NCBI GenBank assembly: GCA_046727955.1
Contig: JBKPDO010000010.1
Coordinates: 1-64,000, forward strand
Length of the DNA: 64,000 nt
Direction: 5' to 3'
From: DASVXQ01 sp046727955
Lineage (GTDB): Bacteria; Actinomycetota; CALGFH01
Part shown: positions 8,638-17,088 of the stretch, piece by piece
Numbering within the stretch: position 1 is the first letter of the stretch
Layout: each line of letters starts with the position of its first letter
Notes under the pieces: generated by a model
Told to the model about the DNA's origin: nothing
Database searches by the model: none
Seen by the model: only the letters and a program-made list of their open reading frames with translations
Position numbers and translations under genes: made by a program

Positions 8638-10173
8638 CTAGCCGGGCGCGACGCGCAGGAGGTAGAGGCCCCGTACCGGGTCGACGAGCAGCGGCGCGAC
8701 CTGGAGGCGGCCGATCCGCTTGGGAATGGTCGTCGACAGCGGCGCGAAGCGGGGCTCAGAGGGGAACTCGTTCCGGTCGTAGAAGACCGCCACCGTCCCG
8801 GAGAGGGCACCGTCCAGCGGCTGATGGAGCGTGCTCAGGAACAGATCGCGCGCCCGACCGAGCGGGAGCCCCAGCTCCAGCGCTATCCGCGGGCGCTGCA
8901 TGATGGGGACGGCCACCACTGTCCCGGGCGCCGCGACGAGCGGTCGGAGCGCGCGGACCGCGATCGCCGTGTCTCGGCTGAGGTCGGCGCCGGGGTCCAG
9001 GGTCGAGCGAACCAACTGCTGGTTGGTCAGCGCCAGCGGCCAGGCGGCGGCGGCGGTGATGCCGCCGGCGAGCAACCCGCCGAGCAGCGCGCCGAGGACC
9101 GTGCGCCACCTGCCGCCGCCAAGAGCGCGCAGCGCGAGCGGCACGGCAGCGGCGGCGAGCCATGCGGCGCCCAGAGCGGCGAGGACCCGCATGCCCGCGT
9201 CGGGCGGGTCGTAGTAGCGGAAGGAGATGTACGTGCCCCGCCAGGCCTCCACGCCGAGAAAAGCGAGCACACCGACGACGACCACGCCCACGCCGGTCAG
9301 CCACAGCCAGGCCCGCCGCCTGACGAGCCCGACCACGCCGAGCAAGGCCAGGGCGGACAGCAGCGGGGTGGCCCAATAGCGCTGGGCGACCCGGCCCGTC
9401 CATTCGAGCGGCGCGACCGCGTGGCGACCGCTGAGCAGGTCCGTGTAGCGCTCGGGAACCTCGAGCGAGTGCAGCGCGTCGCCGGTGAGCGCCAAGTCGT
9501 GGCCCAGCCACAGCAGCGGCGCGGCCAGGGGCACGAGCAGCAGCAGGGCGCGCCGCTCGCCGCGCCGCCAGGCGACCAGACCGAGCAGGACAGCGGGAGG
9601 CAGCAGCAGCAAGCTCTCGGCCCGGGTGAGGCTGGCCAGCAGCAGCGCGGCCGCGGCCACCCCCCAGCGCCGCTGTGGCCGCGCCAGCGAATCGAGCGCC
9701 ACTGCCCAGCCCGCCAGCGCCCAGATCGACGAGTTGCCCCGGCCCACCTGACTGATCAGTGGGGCCGACCCGGCCAGCGCCAGCACGACCGCCACAGCGG
9801 CGGGGGGCCCCGCCAAGCGCCCGGCCGCACGGGCCAAAGCGGTCACAGCCAAGGCGAAGACCGCCACGGTAAGGACGCTGATGGTGCGCCAGTCGTGGGT
9901 GAGCGTCCAGGCCAGGCCATCGACCAGGGTGAGCAGCGGCTTGGGGGTCGACAGCAGGAACTCCTCCAGGCGCCGGCCATGGATCAGGCGGTCGAAATAC
10001 AGCGCTGAGGCGTACTCGTCTGGATCGAGCGTCGGCGGCCCCGGCAGCCGCACCAGCAGCGCGGTCGCCCCCGCGACCGCCGACCACAACGCCAGCCACG
10101 GCCAGGACGCCACGCGGGGAGCCCTGACGGGCGCCGGCGCGTGGACAGGGCCGTCAGCAGTCACCACCGCCAC
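8638..10173 (-). CDS. GT-C fold integral membrane glycosyltransferase (family not identified)
   Basis: About 511 residues with ten or more hydrophobic segments. The GT-C signature is an acidic motif in the first extracytoplasmic loop, LDPDEYASALYFD (DPDEY at 50-54), after helix 1. Such enzymes use polyprenyl-phosphate sugars on the outer leaflet. The open frame extends further upstream, but the GTG used here is preceded by AAGGAGG (11 nt) and leaves a plausible divergent intergenic region with the methyltransferase gene. Donor and acceptor are unknown. It is followed by the GT2 gene. Confidence 0.75.
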   Translation of the reverse strand: MAVVTADGPVHAPAPVRAPRVASWPWLALWSAVAGATALLVRLPGPPTLDPDEYASALYFDRLIHGRRLEEFLLSTPKPLLTLVDGLAWTLTHDWRTISVLTVAVFALAVTALARAAGRLAGPPAAVAVVLALAGSAPLISQVGRGNSSIWALAGWAVALDSLARPQRRWGVAAAALLLASLTRAESLLLLPPAVLLGLVAWRRGERRALLLLVPLAAPLLWLGHDLALTGDALHSLEVPERYTDLLSGRHAVAPLEWTGRVAQRYWATPLLSALALLGVVGLVRRRAWLWLTGVGVVVVGVLAFLGVEAWRGTYISFRYYDPPDAGMRVLAALGAAWLAAAAVPLALRALGGGRWRTVLGALLGGLLAGGITAAAAWPLALTNQQLVRSTLDPGADLSRDTAIAVRALRPLVAAPGTVVAVPIMQRPRIALELGLPLGRARDLFLSTLHQPLDGALSGTVAVFYDRNEFPSEPRFAPLSTTIPKRIGRLQVAPLLVDPVRGLYLLRVAPG

Positions 10174-10274
10174 CGGGTCCACCACCTCCTTCAGCGCGAC
10201 TGCATCGTACCGTTGCCGCTCCGCCAGGATGCGATAGATTGCCGTGGCCGCGCTCCGGCGGCGATGGTGAGGTG

Positions 10275-11072
10275 ATGGTGACCGAATTCGACGCCAAGCA
10301 GTATTGGGAGACCCGTCTGGCGGCCAATCCTGGACTTCGCGGTGTCGGCTTCGTGCGGCTTGGACGCCAATACAACGACTGGCTGTACCGGGTGCGGCGC
10401 CAGGTCTTCCCGCGCCGCCTGCGGGCGCTCGACACCCGCATGGACGGCCTGGACGTGCTCGACATCGGCTCCGGCACAGGGTTCTACCTAGACCGCTGGC
10501 GCGAGCTGGGGGTCCGCTCGGTGGTGGGGACGGATCTCGCCGAAGTCGCCGTCCAGGCGCTGCGCCGCAGCCACCCTGGCACCGAGGTCTATCAGGTCGA
10601 CATCGGCGGTGATCTCGGGCCACTGAGCGGCCGCACGTTCGGCATCGTCTCGGCCTTCGACGTCCTGTTCCACATCGTGGAGGACGATCGCTTCGAGGCA
10701 GCGATCAAGCACGTCCGCTCGCTGCTCGAGCCAGGTGGCCTCTTCGTGTGGTCGGACAACTTCGTTCATCAGCAGACGGTGCGGATCCCCCATCAGTCGA
10801 GCCGCTCGCTGGACTTCATCGAGCGGACGCTCGCCTCGTCAGGGTTCGAGGTGGTCGAGCGACGACCGATGTTCGTGCTGATGAACGGCCCGGCCGACAC
10901 CCGCAGTCCCCTGCTCAAGGGCTGGTGGCTGGCACTGCGCGGCGCCGTCTCGCTCGGAGAGCCGGTGGGCTGGACGCTTGGCGCCCTGCTCTATCCGCTC
11001 GAGCTGCTGCTCACCCGCCTCCTGAAGGAGAGCCCAAGCACTGAATTGATGATCTGCCGCGCGGTCGACTGA
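10275..11072 (+). CDS. Class I SAM-dependent methyltransferase
   Basis: Rossmann methyltransferase with motif I VLDIGSGTGFYLDRW (SAM-binding glycines), motif II acidic GTDLAE, and IVSAFDVLFHIVED as the post-II loop. The N-terminus (QYWETRLAANPGL) resembles small-molecule and sugar or lipid methyltransferases. Substrate unknown; its position between glycosyltransferase genes suggests glycan or lipid decoration. The start is uncertain: an ATG at 10275 with TGAGGTG just upstream is chosen; a TTG 36 bases earlier is in frame. Confidence 0.82.
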   Translation: MVTEFDAKQYWETRLAANPGLRGVGFVRLGRQYNDWLYRVRRQVFPRRLRALDTRMDGLDVLDIGSGTGFYLDRWRELGVRSVVGTDLAEVAVQALRRSHPGTEVYQVDIGGDLGPLSGRTFGIVSAFDVLFHIVEDDRFEAAIKHVRSLLEPGGLFVWSDNFVHQQTVRIPHQSSRSLDFIERTLASSGFEVVERRPMFVLMNGPADTRSPLLKGWWLALRGAVSLGEPVGWTLGALLYPLELLLTRLLKESPSTELMICRAVD

Positions 11073-11115
11073 CCCTGTCCGTCTGCCGACAAAGCGTCAC
11101 GCTGGCATTGGCCAC

Positions 11116-11613
11116 TCAGGGCACACCGCGACCGCGGCGGATCGCCTCGGTCCGGGCCAGCCGATGCTCGCGCCGGATCTTCGCCTCGGCCTGGCGGCGG
11201 CGCTCCTGCTCGGTCTCGGGCTGCAGCGGCGCCACCGGCCGCGGCCGTCCACCCTGGTCGAGCGCGACGAACACCAGGTAGGCCGAGGAGGTGTGGGTGC
11301 GCTGCCCGGTCACCAGGTCCTCCGCCTCGACCCTCACCCCGACCTCCATGGAGGTGCGGCCCACGTCGTTCACGCAGGCGTGCACGAACACCACGTTGCC
11401 CACGTGGACAGGGTGCAGGAAGCTCATCTCGTCGAGCGAGACCGTGACCGTTAGCCCGCCGGCGTGGCGGCCGGCGGCGATGCCCGCCGCGCTGTCGATC
11501 AGCTTCATGATCTCGCCGCCGTGGACGTTGCCCGCGAGGTTCGCGTGCACGAGCTCCATGAGCTGCGACAGCGTCACCGCCGACTCCCGCGGCGCCTTGG
11601 GCTCGAGGCTCAT
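11116..11613 (-). CDS. Acyl-CoA thioesterase, hotdog fold (YciA/ACOT type)
   Basis: Hydrolyses acyl-CoA esters. The hotdog helix and active-site region are visible in NLAGNVHGGEIMKLIDSAAGIAA, followed by VSLDEMSFLHPVHVGN and the second strand set FVHACVNDVGRTSMEV; a charged C-terminal helix (about 130-160) is extra. Its ATG begins one base after the stop codon of the acyl-CoA dehydrogenase gene, so the two are co-transcribed and probably coupled; the enzyme may drain the product or relieve CoA sequestration. Confidence 0.9.
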   Translation of the reverse strand: MSLEPKAPRESAVTLSQLMELVHANLAGNVHGGEIMKLIDSAAGIAAGRHAGGLTVTVSLDEMSFLHPVHVGNVVFVHACVNDVGRTSMEVGVRVEAEDLVTGQRTHTSSAYLVFVALDQGGRPRPVAPLQPETEQERRRQAEAKIRREHRLARTEAIRRGRGVP

Positions 11614-11614
11614 G

Positions 11615-12781
11615 CTAGATGCGACCGCGGTCCCGGTGCTGGCGCAGGCGGCGAGCCATCACGACCCTGAGGATCTGGTTCGTCCCCTCATAGATCTGGG
11701 TGACTTTCGCGTCCCTCATCATGCGCTCGACAGGAAATTCCTTGACGTAGCCGTAGCCGCCGAGGAGCTGTACCGCGTCGGCGGTCACGCGCATGGCGGT
11801 GTCGCTAGCGAGGCACTTGGCGGCCGCCGCGAAGAAGGTGAGGTCATCGTCATCGCGGTCGGCCCTCGCGGCGGCGCCGTAGACCATGGCGCGCGCCGCC
11901 TCCACCGACATCGCCATGTCCGCGAGCATGAACTGGATGCCCTGGAAGTCCGCGATGGCCGTGTGGAACTGCTGCCGCTCCTCGACGTAGCCGAGGCTGT
12001 AATCGAGCGCGCCCTGGGCGATGCCGACGGCTTGCGCCCCGATGGTGACGCGGCTGTGGTCCAGCGCCCGCAGGGCCAGCGGGAAGCCCTGGCCCTGTTC
12101 GCCGAGCCGGTTGGCGGCGGGCACGCGCACGTCCTGGCAGATGATCTCGGTGGTGGGCGAGCCGCGGACGCCCAGCTTGTCCTCGTGCTTGCCGACCTGA
12201 AAGCCGGGCATGGAGTCCTCGAGCACGAAGGCGGAGATGCCCTTGGAGCCGGCCTGGGGGTCGGTCACGGCGTAGTAGACGTAGAGCTTGCTCACCCCGC
12301 CGCCGGTGATGAACCGCTTTGTGCCGTTGAGCACGTAGTCGTCGCCGTCGCGCACGGCCCGGGAGCGCATGGCCGCCGCGTCCGACCCGGAGCCGGGCTC
12401 TGTCAGGCAGTAGGACGCCAGCGCGCTTCCGTCGGCGATCGGGGGCAGGAAGCGGCCCCGCTGCTCCTGGTCGCCGACGAACAGGACCGGCAGGGTGGCG
12501 AGCTTGTTGACGGCGGGAACCAGCGAGGTGCTGGCGCAGACCCTGGCGAGCTCCTCGATCAGCACGCAGTGGGTGACCGAGTCGGCCCCACCACCGCCGT
12601 GCTCCTCGGGGATGTTGAGCCCCAGCAGGCCGGCGGACTTCAGCACCTCGACGTTGTCCCAGGGGAACTCCCCGGTCCGGTCGATCTCGGCCGCCCGCTC
12701 GGTGAACTTGTCCTCGAACAGCCGCCGCCACTCCCTGCGGAACAGCTGCTGGTCCTCGGTGAGCGTGAACGCCTCGGTCAT
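11615..12781 (-). CDS. Acyl-CoA dehydrogenase
   Basis: FAD-dependent acyl-CoA alpha,beta-desaturase, 388 residues. Seen: YCLTEPGSGSDAA (FAD/substrate loop), FITGGGVSKLYV, DKLGVRGSPTTEI, QLLGGYGYVKEFPVERMMRDAK and IYEGTNQILR, where the Glu is at the MCAD/SCAD catalytic position rather than the isovaleryl-CoA dehydrogenase position. AGGAGG sits 8 nt before the ATG. The frame stays open far upstream but that part overlaps the divergent GT2 gene. First gene of a two-gene operon with the thioesterase. Confidence 0.92.
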   Translation of the reverse strand: MTEAFTLTEDQQLFRREWRRLFEDKFTERAAEIDRTGEFPWDNVEVLKSAGLLGLNIPEEHGGGGADSVTHCVLIEELARVCASTSLVPAVNKLATLPVLFVGDQEQRGRFLPPIADGSALASYCLTEPGSGSDAAAMRSRAVRDGDDYVLNGTKRFITGGGVSKLYVYYAVTDPQAGSKGISAFVLEDSMPGFQVGKHEDKLGVRGSPTTEIICQDVRVPAANRLGEQGQGFPLALRALDHSRVTIGAQAVGIAQGALDYSLGYVEERQQFHTAIADFQGIQFMLADMAMSVEAARAMVYGAAARADRDDDDLTFFAAAAKCLASDTAMRVTADAVQLLGGYGYVKEFPVERMMRDAKVTQIYEGTNQILRVVMARRLRQHRDRGRI

Positions 12782-12970
12782 GGTGCCAACCTCCTCGAGC
12801 GGCGCCAACCGCGATCGTACAGGGCTTCCGTACCCTTCCGTAGAATGAAGCGCGTCCGGAACAGCGACAATGGCGAGGCCTTTCGACACCTGCGGACAGC
12901 GCCGCTCGGCCAGGGGAACCGGGCGGCCGGGGCGTTTGGATCGTGACCGACGACCTGGGATCATGCGCCT

Positions 12971-13912
12971 ATGACTGATCAGGACGGGCAACTGGTCTCC
13001 GTGGTCGTGCCCGCGCACAACGAGGAGACCACCGTCGGCGTGTTCGTGGAGCGGACCGCCAAGGCGTTCGCGCAGCTCGGCCGGCCCTGGGAGCTGCTGT
13101 ACGTCGACGACGGCTCCACCGACGGCACCGCCGCGGCGGTCGAGACGGCCGCGACCTCCGAGCCTCGCGTCCGCATGGTCCGCCAGCGCCGCAACCTCGG
13201 CCTCACCGAGGCCCTCAACCGCGGCTTCCGCGAGGCGCGGGGGGAAGTGATCGTGTTCCTGCCGGCGGACCTCGAGTCCGACCCGCAGGTCGACATCCCG
13301 CTCCTGCTGGGCAAGCTGGACGAGGGCTACGACGTGGTGGCCGGCTGGCGGCAGGGCCGGCGCGACGGCAAGCGCTTCGCCAGCCGCCTCGCCAATTTCA
13401 CCTGCCGCGTGATGTTCGGGCTCGACGTGCACGACATGAACTGGATCAAGGCGTTCCGGCGCGAGGTCACCGACGCCCTGGCGCTGCGCTCGTCCTGGCA
13501 CCGCTACATCCTGGTCATGGCGCAGAACGAGGGCTTCCGGATCGGCGAGGTCAAGGTCCCCTACAAGGCGCGCGCGGTGGGGCGGTCCAAGTTCGGCTTC
13601 TCGCGGCTGCCGGTATCGTTCATAGACGTGGTCACGCTCAAGTTCCTGCTCACCTTCCAGCGCAAGCCGATCCTTTTCTTCGGCGCGCTCGGCGCGGGCA
13701 TGATCGGCGCCGGCGTGCTGCTGTGGATCTACCTGCTGTGGTCGTTCCTGGCCTCGCACACGCAGTACCGCCCGCTGATGCTGGTCGCCGGCATCGCCAT
13801 GCTGGCGGGGCTGCTGGTCGTCCTGGTCGGCTTCCTGGGCGAGCTGGTGGTCAACGTCTCCGAGCGGGTCGACCGTCTGGAACGGCGACTCACCGACGAG
13901 CGGGAGCGTTGA
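12971..13912 (+). CDS. GT2 polyprenyl-phosphate glycosyltransferase with two C-terminal membrane helices
   Basis: GtrB/ArnC-like enzyme making an undecaprenyl-phosphate sugar. GT-A domain: VSVVVPAHNEETTV, DDGSTDGT, LPADLESDP; then a membrane-proximal KVPYKARAVGRSKFGFSRL element and two helices (about 232-255 and 266-288), ending in a charged tail. 313 residues, normal for the family. The last four bases overlap the start of the next gene, a large GT-C-like membrane protein, implying coupled synthesis of donor synthase and user enzyme. Confidence 0.88.
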   Translation: MTDQDGQLVSVVVPAHNEETTVGVFVERTAKAFAQLGRPWELLYVDDGSTDGTAAAVETAATSEPRVRMVRQRRNLGLTEALNRGFREARGEVIVFLPADLESDPQVDIPLLLGKLDEGYDVVAGWRQGRRDGKRFASRLANFTCRVMFGLDVHDMNWIKAFRREVTDALALRSSWHRYILVMAQNEGFRIGEVKVPYKARAVGRSKFGFSRLPVSFIDVVTLKFLLTFQRKPILFFGALGAGMIGAGVLLWIYLLWSFLASHTQYRPLMLVAGIAMLAGLLVVLVGFLGELVVNVSERVDRLERRLTDERER

Positions 13913-15756
13913 GCGCGACCCAGGCAACGCAGACCGGCTCCTCCTCTTCCCGACCGGCGGGCGTGGTGGCGGGCCCCTCACCACTGAGGCGCCGGTCGCG
14001 GAGCTGGATCGCGATGGCGCTCGCGACGCTGGTTGCCTGGGCGGCGCTCAGCTGGCCGCTGGCCATCCATTTCGACCACGTCTGGACGATGAAGGGCAAC
14101 CGCTCGGCCGCCCAGGAGCCGAACTTCACCGCCAGGCCAGGCGCCCTGGCCGGTGGCGACTCGCTGCAGAACGTCTTCATCGAGTCCGTGGTGGTCGACA
14201 ACCTCCGCGAGCTGCGCAACCCTTTCCTCGACCTGCGCGAGGGCACGGCCGGACCGGCGCCGCTGCGCACCACCTCGCTGGACCTGCCGTGGACACTGCT
14301 GTTCGCGCTGGTCTGGCCGCTGGCCGGTCTGGTCCCCGCCTACAACGCGACGCTGCTGCTGTCCACCCTGCTCACCGGGCTGGTGACCTTCGGCTGGCTG
14401 CGGCGCCACGCCCGCTGGCCACCGCTCGCCGCGGCGGGCGCGCTCGCCTACACCTTCACGCCGAACCACCTGTTCCAGCTCACCAGCCACTACAACGCGG
14501 TCATGTGGTGGGCGTTCCCGGCGGCGGTGTGGGCCTTCGAGGCCGCCGTCGAGCGCCACCGCGCGGGCGCGCGCTGGCGCGGCCCGGCGCTCGCGCTGAC
14601 CGCGGTGGTCCTGCTGGTCGGCCTCTCCGGCGAGTACCACCTCGCCCTATACCTCGCGGGCCTGCTGGTCTTCCTGGCGGCCTGGTCGCTCGGCGGCGCG
14701 AGGCTGGCGCGCCGGCCACTGCCGTGGGGCCCGGCGCTCACCGCCGTCGCCGCGGTCGCGGTGTCCACCGGTTACGTGCTGGCCACCTTCCACTACGTCT
14801 TCAAGGGCACGGTCGCCGGCGAGAACGGGACCTGGAGCCAGGTCGTGCTGTACGCGCCGTCGTCGGTGTGGGCGCTGGTGCGCAAGAGCTTCGGCACCCA
14901 GGGCGAGGGGCTGATCTACGTCGGCTGGCCGCTGCTGCTGCTGGCCGCCGCTGGCCTGGTGGTGGCGCTGGCGGTCGCCAAGCAGCGCGAGCGCACGCTG
15001 GCCTATGCCGTGCTGGTCGTGCCGCTGCTCGCGCTCACCTACGGCCCGAGGGCGGACGTCGGGTCATTCCGGCCCTACCGGTTCCTCTTCGACCACCTGC
15101 CGTTCCTGTCGCTGCAGCGTGTGCCGGAGCGGCTCATGGTCGTGACCGCGATGGTGCTGGTCCTGCTGGCCGTGGTGGCGGTCGACACCGGCGCGGAGGC
15201 GGTGCTCCGCTGGGCGGTGCTCGGCCGGGCGGTGCTCCGCTGGGCGGTGCTCGGCCGGGCGGTGGCGAGACGGCTTGGCGTGGTCGCGCTGCTGCTGGCG
15301 ACCGTACTGCTGCTGGTGGACTATCGCATCTCCGAGAGCCGGCTGCAGCCGGACCTGACGGGCAACCAGGTGGTGGCGACGCTGCGGGACGCGGGCGAGC
15401 GGGCCGGCCCGATCCTCGGCATCCCCGTGCTGGGGCCTGGGGTGACCTGGAACTCGGCCACCACCTACCTGGCCGCGCAGAGCCGCCGGCGCTCGCTCAA
15501 CGCCTACAACCAGACGCCGGCGCCCTGGCTGAACGAGCGGCTCCAGCGCCTGGACCCGCTCAACCGCGGCACCGCCGGCCCGGCCGCCCTCGACCTGCTC
15601 GCCGCCACCGGCACCAGGCAGGTGGTGGTCATCGACGAGCCGCGCGTCTTCGCCCCCGGCCAGTGGCAGGCGACCGTGGACGCGCTGCTCGCCTCCGGCC
15701 ACTTCCGCCTGGTCGCCCGCGACCCGCCACTCGCCCTGCTCGAGCGCACAGGCTGA
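13909..15756 (+). CDS. Large polytopic membrane protein, GT-C-like glycosyltransferase
   Basis: About 615 residues: helix 1 (about 33-53), an extracytoplasmic loop with GDSLQNVFIES (Asp84), then around ten further helices and a soluble C-terminal domain (about 480-615). The topology and loop acidic residue fit GT-C glycosyltransferases, but I cannot assign a family. The TTG start overlaps the TGA of the GT2 gene, which decides the start. A 30-bp duplication lies in a late loop or helix. Probable partner of the GT2 enzyme in cell-surface glycan or glycolipid assembly. Confidence 0.7.
   Translation: MSATQATQTGSSSSRPAGVVAGPSPLRRRSRSWIAMALATLVAWAALSWPLAIHFDHVWTMKGNRSAAQEPNFTARPGALAGGDSLQNVFIESVVVDNLRELRNPFLDLREGTAGPAPLRTTSLDLPWTLLFALVWPLAGLVPAYNATLLLSTLLTGLVTFGWLRRHARWPPLAAAGALAYTFTPNHLFQLTSHYNAVMWWAFPAAVWAFEAAVERHRAGARWRGPALALTAVVLLVGLSGEYHLALYLAGLLVFLAAWSLGGARLARRPLPWGPALTAVAAVAVSTGYVLATFHYVFKGTVAGENGTWSQVVLYAPSSVWALVRKSFGTQGEGLIYVGWPLLLLAAAGLVVALAVAKQRERTLAYAVLVVPLLALTYGPRADVGSFRPYRFLFDHLPFLSLQRVPERLMVVTAMVLVLLAVVAVDTGAEAVLRWAVLGRAVLRWAVLGRAVARRLGVVALLLATVLLLVDYRISESRLQPDLTGNQVVATLRDAGERAGPILGIPVLGPGVTWNSATTYLAAQSRRRSLNAYNQTPAPWLNERLQRLDPLNRGTAGPAALDLLAATGTRQVVVIDEPRVFAPGQWQATVDALLASGHFRLVARDPPLALLERTG
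15199..15258 (+). repeat. Perfect 30-bp tandem duplication within the membrane protein gene
   Basis: Two identical adjacent 30-bp units encode AVLRWAVLGR twice; each unit is itself an internal 15-bp near-duplication (GCGGTGCTCCGCTGG versus GCGGTGCTCGGCCGG). In frame, between two predicted helices, so it inserts ten residues without disrupting the frame. Confidence 0.92.
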
Positions 15757-15824
15757 TCCGCGCTCATCTCCGAGGGCCGTCGTGGGGTGCGGCGCGGCAC
15801 CACCGGCACGGCGAGAGTGCCAAC

Positions 15825-15946
15825 AGAGCGCCGGTCAAGCAGGCGGCGCAGCGTGCAGCGCCAGACCATACGTGCAGCTCCTGGCCCTGCGCACCGCCCC
15901 CGGTGGCCACCCGATCACCTCAAACCGGCTACTTGACCGGCGCTCT
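15825..15946. repeat. 122-bp inverted-repeat element, copy 1
   Basis: Bounded by a perfect 15-bp inverted repeat, AGAGCGCCGGTCAAG at 15825-15839 and its complement at 15932-15946. A second copy of exactly the same length with similar sequence is at 52604-52725; both share the internal block TGGTCTGGCGCTGCA-like sequence on the minus strand. It fills most of the convergent gap between the GT-C-like gene and the flippase-like gene, ending four bases from the latter's stop codon. It holds no convincing ORF. MITE-like or a structured RNA. Confidence 0.75.
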
Positions 15947-15950
15947 ACCG

Positions 15951-16958
15951 TCAGCCGCGCACGTGCTCTGACGGGGCGTCCCGCCCGCGCGAGCGGTGCA
16001 GGGCGCGTTCGATCGCGTAGGCGACGAGGGCGCCGAGCAGGTCGAAGAGCGTCAGCCACAGGCGCGAGACGAGCGCGACCACCAGCGCCGGGCCGGCCGG
16101 CACCACCGGGGAGAGGGCGAGCACCAGCACACCCTCACGCACCCCCAGACCGGCGGGGGTGAGCAGCGACAGGAACCCGACCGCGTAGCCCGCGGCATAG
16201 CCAGCCACCGCCAGCGGGACCCCCGATGCCGCCAGCGGGAAGATGCTCCGGACCAGGGCGGCGAATGCCAGCCCGATCAGCCCCCAGTAGAGCAGGTAGC
16301 CGCCGGCCAGCCCAGCCACCACCCCGCGCGACGGCACCATCGGCGCGTCCCCCCCGGCATCCTCGCCACCTCGCCGCAGCAGCCGGTCGAGCACCAGGCC
16401 GAGATCCGGGTAGCGCCCCCGCACGAACCGTCCCAGCGGCCGCCACAGCACTAGCACCAGCAGCGACAGCCCCACCAGCGCGGCGAGCCCGAGCAGCGCC
16501 GAGCGGCCCAGCCGCGCCCACTCCGCGACCAGCACGGGCAGTCCCACCAGCAGCGCCACACCCACCGACAGCGCCTGCGTCAGCGCCATCACCGCCAGCG
16601 TCGTGCGGCGCGGCGCTCCCTCTCGCCTGGCCAGCTCGACCGCGCCGACGAAGCTCCACACGTTCCCAGGCACGTACCTCGCCAGGTTGGACAGGAACCA
16701 GATTCGTGCGCCCGCCGCCACCGGCGTCGGCGTCACCCTCGCCAGCGCCACCGCCCACAAGCCCGCCACCAGCGCGTAGGATACCGCGCACGCAAGGCAG
16801 GCGAGCGCGAAATACGCGGGGTCGAGGCTCCATTTCACCGCGGTGACCTGGTGCCAGCGGCTCACCAGAGTCCACGAAAAAAACCCGGCGACCAGCGCCA
16901 GCACGGGTATCGCCCGCCAGCGGAGGGACCGGGGTCGCGCCGCTGAATCCTGCTCCAC
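15951..16958 (-). CDS. Lysylphosphatidylglycerol-synthase transmembrane-region (UPF0104/flippase-like) family protein
   Basis: Integral membrane protein of 335 residues with about eight helices. Conserved family signatures: FLSNLARYVPGNVWSFVGA in the middle and GFLSLLTPAGLGVREGVL near the end. It has only the membrane domain and no aminoacyl-transferase domain, so it is not an MprF. Members of this family beside glycosyltransferases are often proposed to move lipid-linked sugars; inferred here. The GTG start has GGGAG 5 nt upstream. Confidence 0.85.
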   Translation of the reverse strand: MEQDSAARPRSLRWRAIPVLALVAGFFSWTLVSRWHQVTAVKWSLDPAYFALACLACAVSYALVAGLWAVALARVTPTPVAAGARIWFLSNLARYVPGNVWSFVGAVELARREGAPRRTTLAVMALTQALSVGVALLVGLPVLVAEWARLGRSALLGLAALVGLSLLVLVLWRPLGRFVRGRYPDLGLVLDRLLRRGGEDAGGDAPMVPSRGVVAGLAGGYLLYWGLIGLAFAALVRSIFPLAASGVPLAVAGYAAGYAVGFLSLLTPAGLGVREGVLVLALSPVVPAGPALVVALVSRLWLTLFDLLGALVAYAIERALHRSRGRDAPSEHVRG

Positions 16959-17012
16959 GTCTGCTCCCGGGTGATAACGTCAACCTTGTGGCATGCTAAC
17001 TGCTCGTCCACG

Positions 17013-17042
17013 TTGCCGTTCGGCATGCTTTTCGACTAGCTT
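17013..17042 (+). promoter_or_regulatory. Candidate promoter before the unknown 179-residue protein
   Basis: TTGCCG (17013-17018), 18-base spacer, TAGCTT (17037-17042). This is the same -35 hexamer and spacing as the candidate in front of the binding-protein gene. Read by eye. Confidence 0.3.
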
Positions 17043-17088
17043 CTCGCTTGAGCACGAACCCTATTTGATCGAGGAGGAATCCGCCCTG

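Noticed and set aside
10174..10623. A 150-codon N-terminal extension of the GT-C gene
   Set aside because: It overlaps the divergent methyltransferase gene, is Arg/Pro-rich shadow sequence, and a GTG with AAGGAGG lies where the membrane protein begins.
12782..13984. A 400-codon upstream extension of the acyl-CoA dehydrogenase frame
   Set aside because: It overlaps the plus-strand GT2 gene, shows no dehydrogenase homology, and the internal ATG has AGGAGG at 8 nt.
15825..15946. 122-bp element as a tRNA or integron attC site
   Set aside because: No cloverleaf, anticodon or T-loop sequence can be formed, and no core GTT sites or integrase gene are present.
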